Of a stretch of DNA of 64,000 nt, positions 15,710 to 23,807 are shown in pieces. Source of the DNA: Streptomyces graminofaciens (lineage in GTDB: Bacteria; Actinomycetota; Actinomycetes; Streptomycetales; Streptomycetaceae). Under the pieces are notes generated by a model that was not told the DNA's origin, ran no database searches, and saw only the letters and a program-made list of their open reading frames with translations. Location: the NCBI RefSeq assembly GCF_030294945.1, contig NZ_AP018448.1, positions 2,170,001-2,234,000 on the forward strand. The letters run 5' to 3'. The stretch's first letter is position 1, and each line of letters begins with the position of its first letter. Made by a program: the position numbers and the translations under genes.

Positions 15710-17134
15710 TCACCCCGCTCCAGGAGCGGCCTTGAGGTGGGCGGTGAGATCTTGAAGCGCGGTCCACGCCCCGGAGTCGGTTCCGTCGCTCAAGAGATAG
15801 TGCAGGGCAGGGTGCGCGTGCGTGCCGAGTTGTCGCGGGCGCAGGGCGACGGGTGGTCGTCGGGCGTGGGTGAGGCCGATGGCGTTGACGTCTCGGGCGC
15901 CGAGGGTGAAGGACAGCGGGAGGGGCGGGGCCTCCAGACGCGGGGTCAGGGTCAGGTCCGCGCGCGCTGCCCGGAGCGTGGTGAGCATCGTCACCAGGCC
16001 ATGCTCGTCGACCAGCGCGGAGGCGAGGGCTTCGATGGCGTCCAGGGGAACGTCCGTAGCAGACGTGTATCCGTGCGTGAGCGCGATGTCTTGGGCGACG
16101 CCAGCCTTCGTACGCGTGATGCGGTGTGTGGCGATGGACGGTTGGTCCGGTGCGCCGATCGCGACCAGGTGGGTCGGAGCTGGTGACCGGTCGCGGGCCA
16201 GGTCCGTCAGCTGGCGTGGTGACCAGGGCAGGTTGACCGGCTCCGACGTACTCCAGCCCACCGGCGCCGCACCCGTCAGGTGGCGCCAGGCGGTCTCCAG
16301 ACCGCGGCCGAGGACCAGGTCGTCGGTGGGGGCGTGGACCGTGCGGAACGTGACGGTCAACTGGCGTTCCGGGGTGGGCTCGGTCTGCTGGGTGAACGCA
16401 TCGACGACCGTCGTGCCGGTCGGGAGGAACGTGCCCTGCTGCCAGGCGAGGGGGACCCCGGACAGGCCGTCGTAGAAGCCGCCGGCCGGGGCCTGGATCA
16501 CCCACCGGTTGGGGGCGCCTCTGAGCGCTGTGCGCAGGGGGAGAGTGAGCCGGGTCTGGGGCGGAGTGACCAGGTGCAGGGCGCGGTTGGTGGCGCTCGT
16601 GGTGCGCAGGACGTCGGAGAGCCAGGTGGTGAAGGCGAGGACGGGACGGTCGGAGATGACGACCGCCGTGGAGTCGGTCAGGACGTCGACCGAGGGAACG
16701 GTGGGAGCGGAGGGGGCGACGACCTCCTGTGCGTCATCGGCCGACTGGTCCTGCGGGATGGCCACCACGCGTGTCGTACCTGCGGCGCGTGGCCACGCTG
16801 TCCCGCCGAGCAGCGTGGTCAGGCGTCCACACAACGATTCAGCGAGAGCTTCTGCTTCGGGTACCGAGGTCGAGGCGCGGGTCTCGGTCCACCAGTAGGG
16901 CGGCGGTGGCGCTGACACATCAGGGCCGAGGAGGCGTTCCGCTTCGCCGGGGATGTGGACCAGGAGGGGTGCCTCGACGGAGACCAGGGGACGGCCGGCG
17001 CGTGTGCACAGCTGGAGGACGCCGCCGTCACCGGTGGAGGTCAGTCCCAGGTCGGGGCCGCCTGCTGAGAGGCCGGCGATCAAGGAGCGGGTATCCGGCA
17101 TCTTCGGGGTGAGGGCTATAACGTCTTTGGTCAC
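15710..17134 (-). CDS. DUF6177-like protein, last gene of the toxin operon
   Basis: This 474-residue cytoplasmic-looking protein has no signal peptide or membrane helix. It resembles, from memory, the DUF6177 family found beside type VII-like toxins in Streptomyces. Conserved-looking patches are VISDRPVLAFTTWLSDVL, RWVIQAPAGGFYDGLSGVPL and LTVTFRTVHAPTDDLVLGRG. Its start overlaps the end of the immunity gene (ATGA), so it is translated with it. Possibly it helps secretion or toxin handling, but the role is not established. Confidence 0.6.
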   Translation of the reverse strand: MTKDVIALTPKMPDTRSLIAGLSAGGPDLGLTSTGDGGVLQLCTRAGRPLVSVEAPLLVHIPGEAERLLGPDVSAPPPPYWWTETRASTSVPEAEALAESLCGRLTTLLGGTAWPRAAGTTRVVAIPQDQSADDAQEVVAPSAPTVPSVDVLTDSTAVVISDRPVLAFTTWLSDVLRTTSATNRALHLVTPPQTRLTLPLRTALRGAPNRWVIQAPAGGFYDGLSGVPLAWQQGTFLPTGTTVVDAFTQQTEPTPERQLTVTFRTVHAPTDDLVLGRGLETAWRHLTGAAPVGWSTSEPVNLPWSPRQLTDLARDRSPAPTHLVAIGAPDQPSIATHRITRTKAGVAQDIALTHGYTSATDVPLDAIEALASALVDEHGLVTMLTTLRAARADLTLTPRLEAPPLPLSFTLGARDVNAIGLTHARRPPVALRPRQLGTHAHPALHYLLSDGTDSGAWTALQDLTAHLKAAPGAG

Positions 17135-17997
17135 GTCGGGAACTCGCCCACCCAGGAACGTTCGAGGAGGTGCTTGGGCAGGTACGCGGATTCGACGTCG
17201 ACCGGGATGTCCGCGTCGAACGCCATGCAGGCGACGGCCAATGGGGCCAGAGCCACAAGGCCTTCGCTGCTCTTTGACCGTGTCTCGTTCTCGGTCCAGA
17301 ACTCGCGATGCCAGGTGAGTGCTTCCGCAAGAGCGGTGTTGAACGGCTCCGGCTCCTGCCGCTGGTAGCGGTGGAAGATCTCCAGCGGCGGATAGAGGAT
17401 TTTCAGCATCAGTTCGGCACTGGCAATACGGGGGGCTTCGGGGTCCGTCCCATCAATCGCGGCGGCCAGGGTGTTCCAGGTTTCCGGGCGGCCGAACCAG
17501 GCATTCTGCAGGGTCTCCACCCAGGCGTAGACGTACTCGTCGAACTCCACACCTGACGCGCGCAGGAATGAGACGGGTACACGGGCGAGTTGGTCGAGAC
17601 GCTCGTTCTCCCGGCAGATCACCGCCAAGTAGTACGTGGTGAGCCAGTTGCCGGCGTGCAGATATTCCTGCGGGCCGGTTGCCGGAAGGTTCTTGATCTC
17701 ACCTTTTCCTCCGATACGGCATGGGACAGGGCCTTCCGCAGCCGCTCCAGAGATGAACAGGCCCGATCCGACCTGCATCGCGGTGACCCAGGTCTCCCAC
17801 GTCGAAAATTCCTCACCCGAGGGATCCGTCAGGCAGTTCCATTTGGCGACAGTCAGTGAATAGTCCAAGGCATCGAAGCGGTCAAACTCTGACGTTTCGA
17901 GTTCAGCAAGTGCTTCGTCGTTGCTTTGGACGATCGGCGCCATGGCTTCGGCCACGTTGTCCACGGGGAAGTCGTGACGGGAAATATGGATGACCAC
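17131..17997 (-). CDS. Imm49-family immunity protein
   Basis: This 288-residue soluble protein has the look of Imm49 (AMQVGSGLFISGAA, YYLAVICRENERLDQLARVP and the C-terminal WVGEFP). Immunity proteins neutralise the cognate toxin inside the producing cell. The gene lies 13 nt downstream of the toxin gene's stop and overlaps the next gene by 4 nt, the usual toxin-immunity order. The family assignment is from memory of the motif pattern. Confidence 0.7.
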   Translation of the reverse strand: MVIHISRHDFPVDNVAEAMAPIVQSNDEALAELETSEFDRFDALDYSLTVAKWNCLTDPSGEEFSTWETWVTAMQVGSGLFISGAAAEGPVPCRIGGKGEIKNLPATGPQEYLHAGNWLTTYYLAVICRENERLDQLARVPVSFLRASGVEFDEYVYAWVETLQNAWFGRPETWNTLAAAIDGTDPEAPRIASAELMLKILYPPLEIFHRYQRQEPEPFNTALAEALTWHREFWTENETRSKSSEGLVALAPLAVACMAFDADIPVDVESAYLPKHLLERSWVGEFPT

Positions 17998-18010
17998 GCC
18001 CCTCCCTTTC

Positions 18011-20521
18011 TCAGTTGATTTTCATGTGTTCGATCACGACGCCAGCATAGAGGGTGCCGTCCGGCTCCTGGACCTTGACCAGGACGTACTGCAACTTCCT
18101 GTCCTTCAGCGCCTGTCTGAACTCTCGCGCGAGTTCGGCGTCCCGACCGCCACGTTTCGTCATCTCGCCCAGGATGGTCCGCAGGTACAGATACGTTCCC
18201 TGCTTCACTCGCATACCGGCCGCCCCGCCGTCGTCGCCGACGTGCGGTCGCCCAGGATCCTCGGGGTCGGCTCGTCCCTGTCGCCATTGGAGATCGTTTC
18301 CCGGCGCCTTGTCCTCAACGATCAGGATCTTGTCGTCCTCAAGCCTGTATGCGCCGTCGAACATGTGGGCCCCGGTGGGCGTCTTGGGGAGGTCGATCTC
18401 CTGAGCGTCCGGGAACTCGCGTCGAACGGCGTGGAGCCTGGAGGCGTCCTCACCCAGCTTCTCGGAGATCTTGCTGTTCGGAGGCACGTCTCCGAGCTGT
18501 TTTCCATAGGCCTTTTGAGCAGCGGCAAGGGCCTCGCGGTTCGATGTCGAGGGCGTCTCGTCGAAGGCCTTCTGCGCGTTCATGAGGTCCATATAGGCGC
18601 GACGGTCAGCGGTCCTTCTGTCGAGCCTCGGAAGAACGTCGTCGGGGGCGGTACTCCGCGGCAGCGGCTTCGCACCGAACCGGGTTTCGGACGGACCACT
18701 CGGCAGGTCGTGCTTGGCCACGAAGCGCCCTTGCGCATCCTTCGCGAGCTGGGGAAGTTCGACGCCGTCCACCAGTCCGATATGGGGTCTCCTGCGTCCG
18801 AGGGTGTCGTAGTGCTTCTTGCGCCACTCCGGGTCTTCGTTGGCCCTCCGGACATGCTCGTCCTGAATGGCCTTGCGCTCGGCAGGAGTCAGCTTCCGCT
18901 GTCCTTCGTCACGGGAGCCGTCGCTGTCCGCCCGATCCGCCCGATGCTCATCGGGCCCTGCCGACCGTGTGGCGCGGTCATGCGGCCCGCCATGTCCAGG
19001 TCCGGAACCGGTTGGGGTCCCCCTGCCCGTTCCCGGACCGTCTCCCGAACCATGCCCGACACCGTTGCCCGGAGCGCGCTCGCCCGTCCGGCCCACGTCG
19101 GCGACGGAATTCGTCCCCGCGTGAGCACCGACGAGTTCTGGCTCCCGGGTTCCTGTCACCGGGGCGCGAGACGTGGAGTCGTCCCCGGCGCGGGCGGCGG
19201 CCGACGGCTCGGCCTTGGCCTGGGAGGCGTGCTGGTGAAGGGTGCCGTCGGCGTTGAGCAGGTGGCCCTTGTCGGTGAGGCAGACGACCCTTCCGGTCGC
19301 GTCGTCGACGTACGGGATCGCGTTGTCGGGAACCTTGGGCGACCGGAGGGCATCGCCTCGCTCGAGCAGGTCCAGTGTTGCCCCGGAGTCCAGTCTCTTC
19401 AATGTGCTGAAGGCGTCACCGACTTTGACGTAGGCGAACTTGCCCGCCTTGCCGACATACGTGAACGGGTCGACGGCCCGGCCGACCTTGCCCACGACCG
19501 ACACGGCACGAGCGGCCGCTCCGGTCCGGCCGACACCGGTGGCCGCCGCGCCCGCCCCTTCGGTGCCCAGCAGGCCCAGGACGTTGAAGCTGACGGCGCC
19601 AGCAGCCCGGGCCGGGTTGCTCTCCCACGTGTCCCAGGCGACAAATCCCTTGACGGTCTGCTTGTAGGTGGTGCGGGAATCGCGCAGCCACGAGGGGAGT
19701 TTGTCGTCGGGCACCAGCCACCAGGTGCCGAGGGTGGCGCTGGTCAGGAAGGAGGCAGTGCCGAGCTTGGCCAGGCCCGTCCACGCCTCGCCCGCCGCGT
19801 CCGAGCCGTCCGCGCCGAACAGGGTGCCCACGCCATGGACCGTGCCCATCACACCGTCGGTCCAGAAACCGTCCCAGACCTGCCCGGACGTGTGCGTGAA
19901 CCAGTCCCAGCCCTCGTACTCCTGCTCGACAGCCGCGCCCCACGGGGTCTCCCCGGCGTGATCGAGGTCCTCGGCGCGATAGCCGTACATGTTCTCGCCG
20001 TGCGAACCGTCATCGACGGTGAGCGTGGTGCCGCCGACGAGGGCGGTGATCTTGTTGTGGCAGGCGCGTTCAGCGGCCTGGAAGGCGGCGACTGTCTGGT
20101 TGACCTCGCGCCATAAGCCATTATTGGTGTCGACCTTGTCTTTGTCCTTGCGCCAGTCGTCGTCCCCCGCGACCGAGTCCACGAACGTCCGCGCGTCCGC
20201 CTTCAGGGTGGCCAACTTCTCCACCAGCGGCCTGACATCGACACCATACTCATCCAACGCGCCAGCGACCTTCTCCAGATCGTCCGCGAACGCGTCCGCC
20301 TTCGCCTTCACCGGCTGCGTGGAGGAGAACAGGTCATGGGCCTCCGGGGCACGGTAGAAGGCCGACAACCCCTGGAAGGCGGTGTGCAGATCCGCGCCCG
20401 AAGCCCGGAACTGACCCGCGTTCGCGTACAGCAACATCACGTCGATGCCAAGGGTGGACAGATCCCCGAGGAACTGCGGTATCCCCGACGGGTCGATCAG
20501 CTTCGCCTCGTCCGCCATCAC
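18011..20521 (-). CDS. Type VII-like polymorphic toxin with PD-(D/E)XK nuclease C-terminus
   Basis: This protein has 836 residues. Residues 1-330 form a helical secretion/trafficking region like actinobacterial T7SS-exported proteins (AFQGLSAFYRAPEAHDLFSS...), with a glycine/alanine-rich hydrophobic stretch after it. Residues about 430-560 are a low-complexity linker (GHGSGDGPGTGRGTPTGSGP). The tail from about 560 carries a nuclease-like core: D722, E736-D-K738 (ILIVEDKAPG) and K773-Q774 (VKQGTYLYL), as in Tox-REase families. It probably cleaves nucleic acid in rival cells. It overlaps the upstream WXG-like gene by 4 nt and precedes the immunity gene. Confidence 0.75.
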   Translation of the reverse strand: MMADEAKLIDPSGIPQFLGDLSTLGIDVMLLYANAGQFRASGADLHTAFQGLSAFYRAPEAHDLFSSTQPVKAKADAFADDLEKVAGALDEYGVDVRPLVEKLATLKADARTFVDSVAGDDDWRKDKDKVDTNNGLWREVNQTVAAFQAAERACHNKITALVGGTTLTVDDGSHGENMYGYRAEDLDHAGETPWGAAVEQEYEGWDWFTHTSGQVWDGFWTDGVMGTVHGVGTLFGADGSDAAGEAWTGLAKLGTASFLTSATLGTWWLVPDDKLPSWLRDSRTTYKQTVKGFVAWDTWESNPARAAGAVSFNVLGLLGTEGAGAAATGVGRTGAAARAVSVVGKVGRAVDPFTYVGKAGKFAYVKVGDAFSTLKRLDSGATLDLLERGDALRSPKVPDNAIPYVDDATGRVVCLTDKGHLLNADGTLHQHASQAKAEPSAAARAGDDSTSRAPVTGTREPELVGAHAGTNSVADVGRTGERAPGNGVGHGSGDGPGTGRGTPTGSGPGHGGPHDRATRSAGPDEHRADRADSDGSRDEGQRKLTPAERKAIQDEHVRRANEDPEWRKKHYDTLGRRRPHIGLVDGVELPQLAKDAQGRFVAKHDLPSGPSETRFGAKPLPRSTAPDDVLPRLDRRTADRRAYMDLMNAQKAFDETPSTSNREALAAAQKAYGKQLGDVPPNSKISEKLGEDASRLHAVRREFPDAQEIDLPKTPTGAHMFDGAYRLEDDKILIVEDKAPGNDLQWRQGRADPEDPGRPHVGDDGGAAGMRVKQGTYLYLRTILGEMTKRGGRDAELAREFRQALKDRKLQYVLVKVQEPDGTLYAGVVIEHMKIN

Positions 20522-20943
20522 TGACCCTTGGCCGGCGTATCGACCCCAGGCAGCTCGACCTTCGGTTCCTTGGCCGCTTCACGCTGTGCGTTGGCCGCCA
20601 GAGTCAGGTCGCCCTCGACGTAGTGCCCGGTGGCCTCCGCAGCCCCGCTCAGCGACTTGGACGCCCGCTCGGCGATATAGAGCAGGTCACGGCTCCACTG
20701 CTGCAGAAACTCCCCCAGCGCCGCGCCCACCACGCCAACGGTGCTGGTGTAGGGCCCGTACTGACTGGTGATCATCCCCGCCGCCGAGGCGGCCTCCTCC
20801 AGGTTGCCCTGCATCGCCGAACCCGCCTCCGACAGGTTCTTCCCATGCGTACCCGACGTCTCCAGAACACCGCGCACCCCGACCGGGTCTATGTCCCACC
20901 CCGTCACACCGCTCTCCCAACCCCCGTACACGCCAAGAGCCAC
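20518..20943 (-). CDS. Small WXG100-like partner (DUF6507-like)
   Basis: This 141-residue, all-helical protein has the size and pattern of ESX/WXG100-type partners (GWESGVTGWDIDPVGVRGVL, then SQYGPYTSTVGVVGAALGEF), resembling DUF6507 as I remember it. It would pair with the toxin's N-terminal helical domain for type VII export. It is the first gene of the operon, with its start in the long spacer at 20944-21380, and its stop overlaps the toxin start. Confidence 0.6.
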   Translation of the reverse strand: MALGVYGGWESGVTGWDIDPVGVRGVLETSGTHGKNLSEAGSAMQGNLEEAASAAGMITSQYGPYTSTVGVVGAALGEFLQQWSRDLLYIAERASKSLSGAAEATGHYVEGDLTLAANAQREAAKEPKVELPGVDTPAKGQ

Positions 20944-21380
20944 CCGATACAGAGCGTCAGCCCCTGCCGCCGCACCGACTGTCCCGACAAGACGAACGTC
21001 TCATCGATCATCGAACATGCTCTCGCGTACGCCACTGCGGACACAACATCGTGCTGCGGCATGAGGCTGGAACCAGTCACTTCACACGGCGAGAACGGGC
21101 GCCTGCTCGCCCCCCTTCAACCGAAGCGTCGCCACTACTTCGCCGACATCACGTTGTCTACACAGCGCCCCACCGTGCTCCGCATCGCCGCAAAAGCCGC
21201 GCAGTGTACCGCCGAGCTGCCAGTTCTGAGGCAAGTGCCGCCCGAACGGAGAGGCAGGTGCCTGACCTTGGCGAGGCTGGGTGACCACGAGGACCGAAGC
21301 AGCAGAACAGCCGTGCATTCGACAGTCGCGCCCACAGGCCAACGTCTCTGCCCCAGCCTTTCTGCAACAAGGAGAGAAGC
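20944..21380. other. Divergent spacer between toxin operon and DUF6907-like gene
   Basis: No gene is seen. It should contain the promoters of both the minus-strand toxin operon and the plus-strand gene at 21381. Short frames here lack codon bias. Confidence 0.4.
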
Positions 21381-22565
21381 GTGAGCATCATCGCAACGAC
21401 AGCCACTGAGAGCGACGAGGACTTCCCCGCCCGGGCCCTCCAACTTGCCGACGCCCCCTCGATGCCCCCGACCGAGGCAAGCCTCGAGCCCAGTGACCGG
21501 CAGCCGTGCACTGTCCACCCAGACTGGTGCACAGAAACCGGCAACCACTACGACCACTTCGGAACCCTGCACACCGTCAAGGGCAATGACGGCCGGGAGC
21601 TGCTGAATGCGCACCTTCTGGATCTGTCTGGTTCGAAGCCGATCATCGGTCTGGGCGACACGGACACGACTGCGGCCGAGGCCCGCGTCAAGGCGACGGA
21701 GCTTCGCAGGTTCGCCGACGAGCTCGAGACCCTCGCGGACAAGGTGGAGGTCTCCGCCAGCCACGAGCCATCGGGCACTCCGCAGATGACCGCCTGCCCC
21801 GCTGGCGTCTCGTTCTGCGATGGAAACCCCAGGGAACACGAGGACCCGCGCGAACACCTTCACCACGGCCCGCTAATCGCCATGGGGGCTCACCGCCCTT
21901 ACGCTTGTCAGCGCAGAAACGGCATCATGGCGTTCCAATTGTCCCAGGTCGACGACGAAACGCCCGGCCTGGACTTCGTGGCCGGCGGCGACTGGCCGAC
22001 GCTCGACCTCGGAGAGGTCGACGAACTGATCAGCGACATGAGCGCGCACCTGGCGAAGCTCCGGGCCGCACGTACGCAGCTCGCGTGCCTGGTATCCGGG
22101 CGGACCGGCGAGACGGCCGCAGCGCTTGACCGCACCTGGATGTACGACGACAGATACGGCACCCGGCACACCGTCACCTGCCCGTCCTGGTGCACGACGG
22201 ACCACACCTTTGAAATGAAGGGCAGGCCCCACCCGGCCGACGTACACCACCAGATGTACGGCGCTGTGGCCTCTGCCGAATACACCGAGGCCTACGAGGA
22301 GTACGAGTCCTGGCAGGTGCTCTGCGCACACCTCGCCGTAAGTCCGGACTCGACAGTCAGCCCGGCCTACCGAGTCCCGCACGTACTGGTCGAAGTAGCC
22401 GCCGACATGTACACCCGCCCGATGGGTCCGGACCAGCTGGCCGAGTTCATCGAAACGGTGGCCGGGCAGCTGGAAGAGCTTCGCGCCATGCACCCTCGGC
22501 TCACCGCAGCCCGCGCCGAATGGGCCGCGCGGAACGACACGACGGCCGACGCCGAGGCCGCGTAA
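21381..22565 (+). CDS. DUF6907-like protein with repeated Cys/His modules
   Basis: This 394-residue protein has a GTG start after GGAGAG. It has three related Cys/His segments: CTVHPDWCTETGNHYDHFG near 48, CPAGVSFCDGN...EHLHHG near 141 and CPSWCTTDHTFEMKG near 268. Each is followed by an alpha/beta stretch ending in helices such as AAEARVKATELRRFADELET and LAEFIETVAGQLEEL. This repeat resembles the DUF6907 family, common on Streptomyces integrative elements. Metal binding is possible from the Cys/His spacing; function unknown. Confidence 0.65.
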   Translation: MSIIATTATESDEDFPARALQLADAPSMPPTEASLEPSDRQPCTVHPDWCTETGNHYDHFGTLHTVKGNDGRELLNAHLLDLSGSKPIIGLGDTDTTAAEARVKATELRRFADELETLADKVEVSASHEPSGTPQMTACPAGVSFCDGNPREHEDPREHLHHGPLIAMGAHRPYACQRRNGIMAFQLSQVDDETPGLDFVAGGDWPTLDLGEVDELISDMSAHLAKLRAARTQLACLVSGRTGETAAALDRTWMYDDRYGTRHTVTCPSWCTTDHTFEMKGRPHPADVHHQMYGAVASAEYTEAYEEYESWQVLCAHLAVSPDSTVSPAYRVPHVLVEVAADMYTRPMGPDQLAEFIETVAGQLEELRAMHPRLTAARAEWAARNDTTADAEAA

Positions 22566-22667
22566 CCCCGCCGGGCCAGGGCCGCCACGATGCCTGCGGC
22601 TCCAGCGCCATGCTCCAACAGCTGTCGCGAACACCCAGCTCAGAGGCGTCGCCCGCCCCTCCGCTCC

Positions 22668-22718
22668 AGGGACTTTTCAGGGACTTTCAGCTCTGTCCGA
22701 GGGACTTCCGAGGGACTT
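22668..22718. repeat. Four helically phased AGGGACTT direct repeats
   Basis: Copies are at 22668-22675, 22679-22686, 22700-22707 and 22711-22718. Start-to-start spacing is 11, 21 and 11 bp, close to whole helical turns, as expected for protein-binding arm sites or iterons. Confidence 0.65.
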
Positions 22719-22756
22719 TTTGCCGCCTAACGCGGCAAGCTCCTGAAAGATCGGAA

Positions 22757-22784
22757 AGGGCCTCCGACGCAGGTCAGAGGCCCT
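22757..22784. terminator. Hairpin of terminator type
   Basis: AGGGCCTC pairs with GAGGCCCT, and GAC with GTC inside. On the minus strand it is followed by TTTCC. It lies downstream of the rnpB-like fragment in that orientation. Confidence 0.5.
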
Positions 22785-22808
22785 CTCCCAGGTAAAACCG
22801 CAGGTGGC

Positions 22809-22841
22809 GGCAGACGAGTCGGGCTGTACGCCGGGTTCTGT
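22809..22841 (-). other. rnpB (RNase P RNA) 3'-end fragment
   Basis: The minus strand reads ACAGAACCCGGCGTACAGCC then CGACTCGTCTGCC. This agrees with the 3' end of actinobacterial RNase P RNA (ACAGAACCCGGC is near universal). Upstream minus-strand sequence does not continue as rnpB (no GATGGATGG core), so only the 3' end is present. Such duplicated RNA-gene ends usually mark attachment sites of integrating elements. Confidence 0.6.
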
Positions 22842-23006
22842 TCGGCATGCGATATGGACGCCAGAACATCTAATGAGCTCAACGGCGAGCAGGTACACCA
22901 TCTGGACGGACAAGTTCCACCGGCTGCCGTCGGCGGCGGCTGACTTTTCACCCGTCGCCGAGAGCTGCTCTTACGGCGAAATCCTGCTGCCTCACTCCTC
23001 TCTCCA

Positions 23007-23669
23007 TCAGGCAGCCAGATGCAGACCAGCTTGGGTCACCGGAAGACGGCGCACGGAGTGCACATCCGGATACGCAAACGAGACATCGAGCCCCGACCTG
23101 GTCGCCAAGCGCTGCTCTCGAAGGACCAACTCCATCTGCACCGGCCCGCCAGTTCGCTTCACCTTGTGAGACACCGACTCCAATGATTCGTAGAACTGCC
23201 ATGCCGACGACTGAAACGAGAGCTCACCCAGCCCCGGAGCTGCCGCTAGGCGGAAAATCACACGGGCATCAGGCCTTGGCCCCGCCCCAGCCCGCGCAGC
23301 CGCCTTGCGTTCAAAGGGATCATCGGGGCACCCGCAAGGCTGCCCCTCGTCCGGCATCGGGGGAAGCGACCTCGAGCCGTCGCAGGCATGGACGAGTCCC
23401 CGTTCGCTTTCCAGAGCCAGTCGGTGCCTCACATTGGCCACACTGGCGACAATCACCGCGATGCCTTCTGCGTAGAGCTTCCGGGCATGAAGGTCGCCTC
23501 CGGAAGCGGCACACGCCACCTCTCCCTGATACAGCCCGGAAGCGCGCTCCGCGACTTCCCTGCTCTTGGTGGTCAAAAGCCAGGGGCGAAGCCCTGCCCG
23601 TCGCCCGGTCCGCCACTCTTCCGCCGTGATCTGGCCGACGAGTTTTTCACGACCGTATATCTGGGCCAT
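23007..23669 (-). CDS. Recombination directionality factor, phiC31 gp3-like
   Basis: This 220-residue protein resembles the gp3-type factors that let a serine integrase run in reverse for excision. Matching features are EWRTGRRAGLRPWLLTTKSR near the N-terminus, the central VIVASVANVRHRLALESE and RVIFRLAAAPGLGELSFQSSAW, and the C-terminal GGPVQMELVLREQRLATRSG. ATG 23669 has AGGAG with 7-nt spacing; an in-frame ATG at 23705 has none. It is directly downstream of the integrase gene on the same strand. The assignment is from memory of the phiC31/phiBT1 family. Confidence 0.65.
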   Translation of the reverse strand: MAQIYGREKLVGQITAEEWRTGRRAGLRPWLLTTKSREVAERASGLYQGEVACAASGGDLHARKLYAEGIAVIVASVANVRHRLALESERGLVHACDGSRSLPPMPDEGQPCGCPDDPFERKAAARAGAGPRPDARVIFRLAAAPGLGELSFQSSAWQFYESLESVSHKVKRTGGPVQMELVLREQRLATRSGLDVSFAYPDVHSVRRLPVTQAGLHLAA

Positions 23670-23807
23670 GCCAGCACTCCTGCCCTTCGGATTCCGAGGA
23701 TCCAAGGATGCACGGGTTCTGGAGCTTGGCTGAGCCGGTGTTCTCGTGTAGGGGCGAAGCCCTCACACAGCCGTCGAATCAGATGCAATGAAGCGGCCCA
23801 CCGGACT

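Larger units (their letters stand above)
22566..23006. other. Convergent spacer with phased repeats, hairpins and an rnpB fragment
   Basis: No protein gene is seen. It holds four AGGGACTT repeats, a 7-bp hairpin at 22720-22738, a terminator-like hairpin at 22757-22784 and a 33-bp match to the rnpB 3' end. This combination looks like an attachment-site region. Confidence 0.5.

Noticed and set aside
17990-20116. A 708-codon plus-strand frame opposite the toxin gene
   Set aside because: The minus-strand protein has secretion-type helices, a linker and a nuclease motif; the opposite frame has no domain pattern.
22720-22738. Hairpin TTGCCGC/GCGGCAA as an intrinsic terminator
   Set aside because: No T-tract follows it on either transcribed strand; kept only as part of the repeat region.
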